Below are positions 37,301 through 61,911 of a DNA stretch of 64,000 nucleotides, piece by piece. The DNA is from Lytechinus pictus. Lineage: Eukaryota > Echinodermata > Echinoidea > Temnopleuroida > Toxopneustidae. Position 1 is the first letter of the stretch; every line of letters starts with the position of its first letter. Both the position numbers and the translations under genes were made by a program. The notes under the pieces are model-generated. The model did not search any database and was not told where the DNA came from. It saw only the letters and a list, made by a program, of their open reading frames with translations. The stretch is from NCBI RefSeq assembly GCF_037042905.1, contig NC_087262.1, positions 5,108,001 to 5,172,000 on the forward strand. The letters are read 5' to 3'.

Positions 37301-37760
37301 GGTCACAGTTCTGTGTGCGCGCCCTTCTAGGCGACCAAGATTGGCTGGCTCCTCCAACGCGCCTTTGAATGTCTTTGACAGACATATGGCGCTATACAAA
37401 TGCTGTGCATCATCATCATCAGGATTGCATTAGGGTTTTATGTTGGATGTAGGGTTAGGTTAAGGGTAGGGTATAGTGTTAAACCATGGGTTGAAGTTGG
37501 TCATTCGATTAATGTGTGGAATTCTGAAAGGAGCAATAGTCGCTGGAGCAAATGTTATGGAATCTGTTTGTGGATTTAATATACGATTTTAGCTATTATG
37601 ATATATTTTCCCTTTATTTTTTGTTCACTTTGTAGGGTTTCTGTCCCAGCTAGCTCAAGACAAGACGATCGAAGAGGGCATACGATGTGGTCACTATGCG
37701 GCTGGACTTTCCATACAACAGAGAGGAATGACCATTAAAGGGTCACCTGACTTTAGATGA
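28362..37760 (+). CDS. Adenosine-kinase-like pfkB family enzyme (nine exons, first exon not found)
   Basis: Exons 28362-28436, 29584-29716, 30217-30386, 31018-31123, 32795-32965, 33309-33344, 34208-34319, 36174-36260, 37636-37760. All joins keep frame (1015 nt, 337 full codons plus the stop; the first visible codon is partial). Landmarks: GFGIPLLDF, IPGGAVPNALRIAQ, FGCIGNDAFGE, QPTGTCAVLITG, VLTVNLSA, QYVFGNEAE, the C-terminal pfkB signature DTCGAGDAFVGGFLSQL with the catalytic Asp, and the end GSPDFR. The family phosphorylates adenosine to AMP with ATP. Two positions differ from human ADK as I remember it: GNPLLD reads GIPLLD (Asn14 to Ile) and DTNGAGD reads DTCGAGD (Asn296 to Cys), so substrate preference could differ. 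The start exon should lie between 25.7 and 28.3 kb or upstream. Confidence 0.88.
28617..29008. repeat. TTAA-flanked foldback MITE family T1, complete copy
   Basis: Flanked by TTAA at both ends (28617-28620, 29005-29008). Ends AGAGAAATTCCAGTATTTGC and CAAAACTGGAATTTATCT are inverted. Relatives: 15015-15260, 40927-42307 (interrupted) and 58640-59075. Sits in ADK-like intron. Confidence 0.75.
29132..29219 (+). pseudogene. Partial duplicate of ADK-like exon 2 end plus donor
   Basis: About 85 bp match 29674-29762: coding CAGTTCCGAATGCTCTAATA then ATCGCCCAG|GTAGGCCTA and following intron bases such as GGAGGTTTGTAT. It reads AVPNALIIAQ, close to the real exon's AVPNALRIAQ. The upstream half of the exon is missing, so it is likely an unspliced relic. 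Confidence 0.7.
29797..30110. repeat. Partial copy of the CACTTNCATTGACGAGTGG foldback element
   Basis: Matches 63052-63420 in order: CATTGACGAGTGGATACCATG, AAAAAGGATGTCTTTTTCAA, GGGCACGTTACGTACG, GCTACGTGTTTAGGGTCAAA, AAAACCGACGACCGA. The right terminus is absent here. Its left end abuts the ADK-like exon 2 intron. Confidence 0.75.
30420..30860. repeat. TCAA/ATCA tetranucleotide microsatellite with inverted partner
   Basis: Mostly AATC/ATCA units at about 30422-30728, then the complementary TTGATTGATTG orientation at about 30765-30865. The two halves can form a hairpin. Located in ADK-like intron 3. Confidence 0.8.
31476..32590. repeat. Dispersed repeat with GGTCACATG..AAGGTCA units, interrupted by an insertion
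   Basis: Units containing GAGGTCACATGTTACAGTCA, AAAGTTTACATGCAAG and CTTATGACACATAACTC occur at 31600-31755 and again at 32375-32580. The first unit starts with CTGGCCCACCCGAGGTGAAG. The two parts are separated by the element at 31762-32367. Confidence 0.65.
31762..32367. mobile_element. Probable inserted DNA element (about 606 bp)
   Basis: Interrupts the repeat above. The flanks both read GTCAT, a possible 5-bp target duplication. Ends are loosely inverted (AAACCCCCGTTTGGAGAA on the left; TTCTCAAATGGAGGTTT on the right). It carries a CG-rich block near 32155-32185. No transposase. Class unknown. Confidence 0.45.
33520..33976 (-). repeat. Mariner-like MITE family M, minus copy
   Basis: Matches the reverse complement of 14236-14767: TCAATTATTCCTCTACATTT, GATTGGCTCATTAGCATTTC, CTCACTGATCCCTGAAATGA, TCTGCGCAAAT; ends GGTTTCCTTTTTTGTGGGAG then GCACTG and TA. 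Left terminus not seen. In ADK-like intron 6. Confidence 0.7.
34952..35542. repeat. TTAA-flanked foldback MITE (591 bp)
   Basis: TTAA at 34952-34955 and 35539-35542. Arms: AGGAGAATGAAACCCTTG and CAAGAGTTTCATTCTCCT, extending inward for about 200 bp (e.g. GGCAATGCGACCAAGATCTG and its complement). No transposase. In ADK-like intron 7. Confidence 0.85.
35543..36173. other. Rest of ADK-like intron 7 with AAGT microsatellite
   Basis: Interrupted AAGT/GAGT units at about 35747-35818. The rest is AT-rich with nothing recognised. Confidence 0.5.
36261..37635. other. ADK-like intron 8
   Basis: AT-rich with a G run at 37160-37169. At about 37300-37425 a block ends GGCGCTATACAAATGCTGTG followed by ATC repeats, which resembles the 3' end of a retroposon. 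No exon seen. Confidence 0.45.
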
Positions 37761-38888
37761 CCTTTGCATATAATGTGTTTATTGTAAAACAGGGTCATCT
37801 AGCTGTCAATGCTCAGAACTCATTTAATGAATATTACATGGTTATTACCATCATGATCCTTGAACTATCAATTTTTTAATTTCTTTTAAGAGTCATAATT
37901 TTGCCACTTGAACAACTGCCAGTATTTAAGAGTGTCCTGATTTGTGATACTCACCCTAGGATTAAATAGGTGCACATACAGACTTACATGACCATTACGT
38001 CTCATTTAATGACCATGACAAGATTTTAGTGACCATTGACTGTTTTATGAATAACCATCAATATCACATAGGTGATCATTGCTTCTCATTGAATGAATAT
38101 TACAAGATCACCTATATTTGGGTGACCAGTACTGCTCAATGACTGACCATCAATATCGCCAAGACTCAGATGACCATTAATGCTCCCTATCATATGACCA
38201 TTACAGGATCACCTATATTTGGGTGACCATTACTGCTCAATGACTGACCATCTATATCGCCAAGACTCAGATGACCATTGATGCTCCCTATCAAATGACC
38301 GTTACAGGATCACCTATATTTGGTTGACCATTACTGCTCAATGACTGACGGTGACCATCAATATCGCCAAGACTCAGATGACCATTAATGCTCCTTATCA
38401 AATGACCGTTACAGGATCACCTATATTTGGGTGACTATTGCTGCTCAATGACTGACCATCAATATCGCCAAGACTCGGATGACCTTTAATGCTTTCTATC
38501 AAATGGCCATTACGGATCACCTATATTTGGGTGACCATTACTGCTCAATGACTGACCATTGGTCTCATCAAGACTCAGATGACCATTAATGCTCCCTATC
38601 AAATGACCATTACAGGATCACCTATATTTGGGTGACCATTACTGCTCAATGACTGACCATTGGTCTCATCAAGACTCAGATGACCATTAATGCTCCCTAT
38701 CAAATGACCGTTACAGGTTCACCTGTATTTGGGTGACCATTACTGCTCACTGACTGACCATCAGTCTCATCAAGACTCAGATGACCATTAATGCTCCCTA
38801 TCAAATGACCGTTACAGGTTCACCTGTATTTGGGTGACCATTACTGCTCACTGACTGACCATCAGTCTCATCAAGACTCAGATGACCA

Positions 38889-39472
38889 TTAAAGTGATCA
38901 TTTCACTTTGTTCTGATTTAAAAAATTATCATTTTGGTTCTTGAAAATGGGCTTAACATTAGGCTTATAGTGTAAAAATACCATCCCAAAAGTTTCAAAG
39001 TATTATATCCACAGGATCAATTTTAAAACCTTAAAGATGTAAACCAAAGTTTGAAAATAATTGGGAGTTGGTTTCAATGACTATGTGTATACAGTGAACC
39101 TGTGCACCACAACACACAAACTCTAGATGAACACAGCATGGCCTACATACAGTGTGTACAAGGTATACACTGAATGTCCAGTGCAGCTAATAGCGTGTGT
39201 GTGTAAATAGGAGATACACACAACAGAAGGCAGTCAAAATAGCCAACAGACTTTTTGAATTGGAGTAAACTGGTCATAAGCTTAACCTGTCTACTAGACG
39301 GTTCTCATAATCAAGCTAATAAATTGCTACTTGTATCTAAATTAGTTTTTCATTCTATATTGTGGTTTGTTTCAGGGTTTTTGAGGACAAATACATGCAC
39401 TCATACACATGTTTTGTCTCAGTTTGAGAATTTTTTAAATCAGCTGCTCACAAAGTTAAACGATCCCTTTAA
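38889..39472. mobile_element. TTAA-flanked foldback MITE inside the satellite (584 bp)
   Basis: TTAA at 38889-38892 and 39469-39472 with monomer sequence restored across the gap. Ends AGTGATCATTTCACTTTG and CAAAGTTAAACGATCCCT are inverted. The open frame inside (39255-39518) runs into the satellite and is not a gene. Confidence 0.75.
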
Positions 39473-39804
39473 TGCTCCCCATCAAATGACCACTACAGGA
39501 TCACCTATACTTGGGTGACCGTTACTGCTCACTGACTGACCATCAGTATCGAGACTCAGATGACCATTAATGCTCCCTATCAAATGACCGTTACAGGTTC
39601 ACCTGTATTTGGGTGACCATTACTGCTCAGTGACTGACCATTGGTCTCACCTAGACCTAGTTGACAATTGCTTCTCATCGAATGACCACTACAGAATCAC
39701 CTAGATTTGGATAACTATTACTGCTCACCGACTGACCATTAATCTCACCTAGGATTAGATGACCATTGCTTCTCATCAAATGACCATTACATCCTCACCT
39801 AGAC

Positions 39805-39993
39805 CAGTGGAGTATGCAGGATTTCTGAAAGGGGGGGGGTAGGTTCAAGCTGAAAGAAATGGTGACAACCCAAAAAAAAGGTCTTCAATATATTTTAGTT
39901 TTTTTTATTATTAGGGGCAGGGGTTGGGTATCAAAAAAATTTAAGGGGGGGGGGGTGGGTTTGAACACCTATACCCCCCTGTGTATGCCACTG
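39805..39993. mobile_element. hAT-like MITE with 8-bp target duplication (189 bp)
   Basis: Both flanks are exactly ACCTAGAC (39797-39804 and 39994-40001). Ends CAGTGGAGTATGCAGG and CTGTGTATGCCACTG are inverted. G runs lie inside. Inserted in the decayed end of the satellite. Confidence 0.85.
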
Positions 39994-40015
39994 ACCTAGA
40001 CTTAGATGGTCATTA

Positions 40016-40926
40016 CTGCTCCTTGCCTGCAACTGTTGTATCAAAAGCCTTGCCAAGAATTAATAGAAAACTAAAATTGTGCCCATTTGGGATATGAAAC
40101 GTTCTTTACTGTGACAATAATGTATCTACAGTGTAATTATCTGTTTATTTCATGAGGTGACTCCACGTTGATAAATGACTGTAACTTTTACTATGTACCT
40201 CTATGTTTATAATGAATAATAGTAATAAAACATACCATTTCCAAATTATACATTTACTTTATGAGAAGTCTCCATTGAAATGATGACACAGTATATGAAA
40301 TCCTATTAACATTGTCTATATGGTATGATTTCATTGAAAATTTGGAAATATTTAGCCTTGTGATGTGAGTGCCAGAATGTAGAACACAGTTACCCTACTG
40401 AAAATTATTCAGTTAAATTGAACTGGTTTCATATTATGTTTACATTTTGATCTGATTCCATTGACAAAACAATGTAATATTTAGGCGTTTGGAAAACAAT
40501 ATTAATACATACATTGTGTCAGAGATTTATAATATATTAAAAATATTCAATTTTCAAGGTAAATGTTTGTTTTGTGAAGTTATTCCATTTACAATTTAGT
40601 TGCATGATTGAATGTAAAATGTAATCAAAATAACCAATTTTCAAATTATGTGTTTATTTTGTGAACTGATTCAATTGACAAATGAATGTACATGTACTTT
40701 GTGCCATATGAAACAAACACTGTCAATTATGCGATAAAAATCTCTCATTTTAATCTAAAAAAAAATGTTTATGTAGTGAGGTGACTTCATTGATGACTAA
40801 AATCCTTTTCAGAATAAAATTTTACTTTGTGTGATAACACCATTTAGAGAATAACTCTAATTGAGCCATATGGAAAACTGAATTACACAAGCATTAGAAT
40901 AAACCACATTTACGTCGACTGATTCA
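40016..40926. other. AT-rich stretch with degenerate repeated motif
   Basis: Variants of TTTTGTGAAGTGATTCCATTGACAAATGA appear loosely at about 40155, 40264, 40450, 40578, 40660 and 40778, a decayed tandem pattern. No gene. A candidate AATAAA at 40224-40229 could end the ADK-like transcript. Confidence 0.4.
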
Positions 40927-42307
40927 TTAAAGGTAAATGCTAGTTTTGGTAACGATATCAAAATGAGTTCGTATAGAATCCATTGAAATGACCACCAAAG
41001 TGTCTGTTTGTATAAACAAGTGGAATGCCTCTGGCCGTCTCACCTGCATCACGCGATTCAATATAGCAGCAGTGCTGATTTTGAAAACTACTATAACTCG
41101 CACAAGATGTTCAGTGATACTTGGTTACTCTTATTTCCACGTTTTATGAACTAGACCAATACACTTATAGAGATATGATGGCAATTCAACAAATACCCCC
41201 AACGTGGCCAAAGTTCTTTGACCTTACATGACCTTTGACCTTGATCATGTGACCTGAAACTCGCACAGGATGTTCAGTGATACTTGATTACTATTATGTC
41301 CAAGTTTTATGAACTAGACCAACACACTTTCAAATTTATGGCTGTAATTCAACAAATACCCCAATTTGGCCAAAGTTCATTGACCCTAAATGACCTTTGA
41401 CCTTGATCATGTGACCTGAAACTTGCACAGGATGTTCAGTAATACTTGATTACTATTATGTCCAAGTTTCATGAATCAGATCCATAAACTTTCAAAGTTA
41501 TGATGGTAATTCAACAGATACCCCCAATTCGGCCAAAGTTCATTGACCCTAAATGACCTTTGACCTTGGTCATGTGATGTGAAACTCATGCAGGATGTTC
41601 AGTGATACTTGATTAACCTTATGTATAAGTTTCATGAACTAGGTCCATATACTTTCTAAGTTATGATGACATTTCAAAAACTTAACCTTAGGTTAAGATT
41701 TTGATGTTGATTCCCCCAACATGGTCTAAGTTCATTTACCCTAAATGACCTTTGACCTTGGTCATGTGACATGAAACTCAGGCAGGATGTTCAGTAATAC
41801 TTGATTAACCTTATGGCCAAGTTTCATGAACTAGGTCCATATACTTTCTAAGTTATGCTGTCATTTCAAAAACTTAACCTCAGGCTAAGATTTGGTGTTG
41901 ACGCCGCCGCCGCCGCCGCCGCCGTCGCCGCCGCCGTCGCCGTCGGAAAAGCGTAGCCTATAGTCTCACTCTGCTATGCAGGTGAGACAATAAAACGCAT
42001 GTGCCAAAGGATTCTGGAAGAAATTGTGTAATTGTTGAGAAATCAGCAAATAAGCACAGGATTCGGGTAGAGCGTCGGGCCCGACGCTCAAAGCAATAAT
42101 TATACACTGTCCCACGTGCGCTTATCTGTGTTGGGGAAGTTCAGTCTGAACATTTTTCAGCGTAGATTTCAAGATTTCACAAAGTTCAGTTTATGTAACT
42201 GTACCAGATCTAGATCCTCGATGATATACTGACAATTAAGCCTGGTTTTACAGATCGACTTTCTCATGAAATCAGTGTTTACTGCAACTACTGGAATTTC
42301 TCTTTAA
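40927..42307. repeat. TTAA foldback MITE family T1, split by an insertion
   Basis: Left part 40927-41016 (TTAA, AGGTAAATGCTAGTTTTGGT, GTGTCTGTTTGTATAAA) and right part 41990-42307 (TGTGCCAAAGGATTCTGGAA ... GGAATTTCTCT, TTAA) together rebuild the element at 28617-29008 in reverse orientation. The 973-bp gap is a separate element. Confidence 0.8.
41017..41989. mobile_element. Minisatellite-bearing element (163-bp units) inserted with ATAAA duplication
   Basis: Flanked by ATAAA on both sides (41012-41016, 41990-41994). Subterminal inverted repeats: GTCTCACCTGCATCAC left and CTATGCAGGTGAGAC right. The interior is a tandem array (GATGTTCAGTGATACTTGAT, AATGACCTTTGACCTTG, ATCATGTGACCTGAAAC) with unit starts at 41106, 41268, 41431, 41594, 41786. 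A GCC/GTC tract lies at 41901-41946. No transposase or RT. A fragment of the family lies at 57610-57700. Confidence 0.8.
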
Positions 42308-43356
42308 CCAAAATGCAATTTGCAAGTTATCGTAACAGCTTATGTACACATTCCTTATTCTGACTTTTTGAAATACAATGTCTGTGTATTTATGGTTAGA
42401 TTTTATAAATCAAATTTTATTACTGAGATTTTCGTATATTTTGATAATTTTGTGCAGATTTGTATTTTTGCAAGATAAGGCCAGTTTTGACATTGCAGGA
42501 AGTGACTTCCAATCATCTTACCTACCTCAAAATTTCTACAGATTAAAATTCAAAGAATATGAAACATATAGTTTGTACTGCGTTCATATTTTCAAGGTAT
42601 TCGAAGTATGTTTTTATTGATGATGTGGAAGAGGTTCATCGTGGTGAAGGATTGAGTAGAAGAGATAACCAGTTGTCTCACGATGTATCAAATGTCGCTC
42701 TCCAACTACGGTTGATAAATCGTGAGACAACTGGTTAATTTCCTTGTATCTATTATATCCTATCATGGACCTAAGAAGAGATGGACGATTAATGCGAGCC
42801 TTTCTTAGATGCAATAATCGTCGCCATCGCCTGATTCTTATGTGCATAGTAATTAGGAAATACAGATGTTTTGACAATTGCGAATGCCATGACTACTACG
42901 GCATATCTGATTATTAGCACAAGAACAGTTTTCTTGGTCTTTTTTTTGGGGGGCTGGTGCCCTGATTGAGAATATGCCTTTAATTTAATATGCTTCAGAT
43001 TTGGAGCAGGAAATTGAGAAGCAGACGATTTTGGTGATATAAAATGAGTTATTATTCAATCTGCAAACTTCCGCATACACATGAGGACCCCAATAAACGT
43101 CGAGATTGGGTGATCCTTTTCAGGACCTACACTTGCCCAAGAAAGATACATGGTGTACCATGAAACCTACTACACGACCCCAATAACATTAAGAGGCATG
43201 TTCTCTCCATGCTATGTGCCATTAATATCTGGAATATGCTGAGGGAGAAAATTGAAAAATGGATTATAAACACAATATTGCCTCTATCTTAAAATATGCT
43301 TCCTTTTTCCCAAATAATACACATGGAACTCAAACTGCACATGGATTTTACAGAAT
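42308..43356. other. Intergenic stretch with a strong hairpin
   Basis: No gene recognised. A minus-strand 87-codon frame at 42614-42877 overlaps the hairpin at 42667-42736 but has no family signature. Confidence 0.45.
42667..42736. other. 70-nt near-perfect hairpin
   Basis: AACCAGTTGTCTCACGAT (42667-42684) pairs perfectly with ATCGTGAGACAACTGGTT (42719-42736). Pairing continues inward after one mismatch (TATCAA with TTGATA), leaving a loop of about 20 nt. Size and shape are like a microRNA precursor, but I do not recognise either arm, and a small foldback element is equally possible. Confidence 0.5.
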
Positions 43357-43940
43357 TTAAAGGGGAATCCAGCCTTGGCCATTAAATGTTGTATTGGGAA
43401 GGAGAAAAATAAATTAAACAGAATGGTGAAAGTTTGAAAGAAATCGGAGAAGCAATAAGAAAGTTATAGCTGCTTTAAAATTGAGATCACTCATAGTATG
43501 TAGATTTCAAATTGGCAACTGGGTAAGTAAATTATGACAAGGGGCAAGGACAACTTTATTATCAGGGATTTGTGGTTTTCTCCTAAGTACCCATTCCCCT
43601 GGGGCAGTAATCTAAATATAACCCAGGTAGTAAATTGTTTTATGTCCTCATGAAAGAAAAATATAATTTGATATGAAACTTTTGGGAAAAATGACATTTT
43701 AGCCATAATATGTATTGGAGTACATGGAAGAGTAGTCCTTGCCTTACATCACTATGACATCACATATGCGGCCAATTTGAAGTCTCCATGGGTATAGTGA
43801 TTACCAATTTTTACATCTTTTAAAAATTCATAACTTTCTTGTTGTTTGTCCAATATTGTTCAAACTTTCACCTATCAACTTGTCTGATTTTTCTTTTTCT
43901 TATAAAAACAAGTTTTTATTTGGGTAGGATTCCCCTTTAA
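43357..43940. repeat. TTAA-flanked foldback MITE (584 bp)
   Basis: TTAA at 43357-43360 and 43937-43940; ends AGGGGAATCCAGCC and GGGTAGGATTCCCCT are inverted, and inner arms share GAAAGTTTGAA.GAA..TCGG and ATAAGAAAGTTAT. Same length as 38889-39472. Confidence 0.8.
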
Positions 43941-44404
43941 GTGATTTATTATCTTCTGCGCATACAGTTTTTGAAATATCAACGTCTGATCACTCACTGC
44001 TTCAGGCCTTATTCACAGCGACGATCATAGAATCAAAGTAGACAAATATATGAAGAGAATGTTATTCAGATGACAATGGCAGTCACCTGTTAGTGAATTA
44101 ATTATCTATCGTGTCAATTTTTCATCTGCCAAATGCATGTAAAAGAAACTTCAGTTTTGGGGAAAGTCAATTTTTATTTTTACCCTTCTCAGTCTTTCAA
44201 TGTATACAGAAAAAATATCATTGTGGGAAAAAAATCTTTGGGAGTAAAGCCACCCAAAGTCTGCAATAGATTAAAAAAGGTACTATTGGACTTGTATAGT
44301 ACACATATCCACTTTGTTAGGGGCTGAAGGTGCTCCTATATCACAGCGGCTAAGCTAGTCTACTGATTCTGGTGCTCACAGCTTTTTGAGGAATCACTTC
44401 CTGC

Positions 44405-44580
44405 CAGTACCCATTTACCTCAGCCTATGTGGTCTAAGGCACCTGACTATACATATAAAGTCCTGGGTTCGATCCCAGGCCACGGCACCTATGCCCGTGA
44501 GCAAGGCATGTTATCAACAATGCTCTTTTATCCTGCATTCAAATAAATGAAAATGCTATATGCATTCTTGGTAACTAGGT
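44405..44580 (+). repeat. tRNA-derived SINE family 1, copy 2
   Basis: The head TATGTGGTCTAAGGCACCTG with B-box-like GGTTCGATCCC at about 44465, then AAGGCATG..ATCAACAATGCTCTTTTAT, TGCATTCAAATAAATGAAAA and TGCTATATGCATT, matching 4111-4260. Confidence 0.75.
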
Positions 44581-44740
44581 GTGCACTTGTTTAAAAAAAA
44601 AATTACCTCACCTGGATTGAGTGCAGCACAATGTGGCTAAATTTCTTGCTGAAGGAAAACACGCCATGGCTGGGAATCAAACCCACGTCCCTCAGATCGA
44701 GAGACGAGAGTCTTAACCACTAGATCACGACGCCCCCCCC
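44581..44740 (-). repeat. tRNA-derived SINE family 3
   Basis: Read on the minus strand from 44740: GGGGCGTCGTGATCTAGTGG (A-box-like TGATCTAGTGG) followed by GTGGGTTTGATTCCCAG (B-box-like). The body continues toward 44581. It lies tail to tail with the family 1 SINE. A C run at 44732-44746 flanks it. Confidence 0.65.
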
Positions 44741-46351
44741 CCCCCCACATATGATTTGGTAAAACTGAAAAGTTTAGCAAAAACCATTCATGGGGGTAGA
44801 TGTTTGAACATAAGAAAAGTCCCTTCTACTTGTTTCTTTGTGTAGGAAAACGACCTAATGGGCCAAGATAATTCATTAAATTTTATTGCGAATTACAAAT
44901 TATTTCTTAAGATTATATCAATGTTTAAGACATAAAAACATCTTAGTGAGAGACAATACAGAGAATACATGAAAATACATCATATTTGATAGGATCGACA
45001 GGATGTCTTTAATATTTAATTGAGTTGTCCATATAAATGTAAGAAAATTACACCGATTATTTCAACTTAGGCTTAGTACTGTTGAATCTCTACACAAAAT
45101 ATGAAAAATACAATATTTTCTTCTATACTGGCACAGTAATACTAAATGATAATAATAATAATATAAAGATAATGACGATGATGATGATAAAAAATAGACT
45201 TCTATTTCAGTAGATAACTATGTAAATCAACACTATTTTCTAACTGGATTAAAAAATATATATATATTACTTCTACATTTATACATAATTTTTATAAACT
45301 GAACATTTGAAAAAAAAACACACAAATAACTTCAAATGTGACATCAATAATAGATGTACGACACACATTGTTAAGGCCTATTTCTTCTACCAAAGTCTGG
45401 AAATATGAATAACACTTTTCAAATTTCCTGGAATTTCTTAAATTATAAATATTGTAAGGTTGTGGGGGGTAGCTAGCCCACTTCTTTCAATATTCATTTA
45501 TTTCAACAAAAATATGTTTATGAAGATATACCCTGCTATGAAATATTGTACAGCAGGAATATACTTATAATAAAAACATATATTACAAGATAAAATGACC
45601 CTGAATTTCCATGAAGAATGCCCTAGCTCACTTTTTCTGAGTACTATACATTCAGTTACAAAGATCAACGGTTAGAAAATAAGCAATGTTTGTTAAGATG
45701 ATGGTAAAAACTATCCCTTTTTGGATGGATATATCTTCCCCAGGTTAGCAACATTGAGAGAAGATAGCACATAACATTCATATCACCTCAGAAGAAATTA
45801 ACTCGTTTGGTGAATTAGGCGAAAAATGATTATTTACTTTACATTCTAAATCTGAAAACAAAGAATGTATATCTGCAAGAAAAAAAGGCTCAATTTCACG
45901 TAGCAGAAAACTCTCCTTGCATTTATGAGTAACCCTGTGAATAACATGGAATAATTTTTATAAAAGTGTTTAAGATTGGTAGATCTCAGCTTTAAGCATG
46001 AGCATTGGTATATATTGATACATGGAAAAAAATCCATTCTCAAAAAGTATTGAAAAAAACTTGAATAGTAATATATATTTCAGATATTCAGGATAATAGA
46101 AATATACATTTTGATCATGTGTCTTTGATGTTGTAATAAAAAAACATCAGAATACATACATTTGAAAAGGAAGGAAGGACGAAAGAAAGAAAGGAAGAAA
46201 GAAAGATCAGTTATCAATTGCAAATGTATCTGTTCCCAAAGTCTATCATATCTTTTGCAAATTAATTGGATATATGGGATTGATTACTGATCTCATCTAT
46301 TGTAAAGTTGCAACATATATCTTGTGAATAATTTCATGCATATCACCCCCC
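44741..46351. other. 3' flank of the class C receptor gene
   Basis: AT-rich, no exon. Holds a short ATA/ATG tract near 45150-45190 and a GAAA/GGAA microsatellite at about 46168-46206. Probably includes the receptor's 3' UTR; a TTTATT (AATAAA on the minus strand) is at 45497-45502. Confidence 0.45.
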
Positions 46352-61543
<15,192 letters not shown>

Positions 61544-61911
61544 CTGAGTAATACAAGGGGATATCAAATTAAAAGCCATGTTCAGTTATAACTCGGAAAA
61601 TGATATACTTATTGTTCCTCATTTCAAAGGGGAAGAAAAATGTCTCTTCGAGAAAGGTGCCACTTCACGTATAAACATGTATCCTCTGTAGAAATTTTGG
61701 CCGAGGGGGGGGGGGGCTCCCCATCTTGATTAGCACCTGCATCCGCAGGTTAGTATCCACCTGGGGAACAAAATGTCATGAAGCTTGTTAGAAAACAAAT
61801 TTTGCAAGTTAAAAGCTACCAATCTGATTGGTCGATGGTAAATTTGCTATAGATATTGTGAATCTGTTATTATAACAAGTCTTCATGAAACGGGACCCTG
61901 GTTTGGTCTAA

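Larger units (their letters stand above)
37761..40015 (+). repeat. ~101-bp satellite array directly after the ADK-like stop codon
   Basis: Monomers such as GATCACCTATATTTGGGTGA, CATTACTGCTCAATGACTGA, AAGACTCAGATGACCATTAA, TGCTCCCTATCAAATGACC recur at 38106, 38207, 38308, 38415, 38515, 38616, 38717 and 38818 (period 100-107). Degenerate monomers fill 37930-38100. After an insertion (38889-39472) the array resumes to about 39800. The gene's own last exon contains a similar stretch at 37729-37765 (AATGACCATTAAAGGGTCAC then CT...GATGACC). The array may be part of the 3' UTR; an AATAAA lies at 40224-40229. Confidence 0.9.

Noticed and set aside
37761-39800. CRISPR-like array
   Set aside because: Contiguous ~101-bp satellite monomers without unique spacers, in a eukaryotic gene flank.
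42614-42877. 87-codon minus-strand basic protein, perhaps a transposase remnant
   Set aside because: Overlaps the hairpin and lacks a transposase motif; composition alone is not enough.
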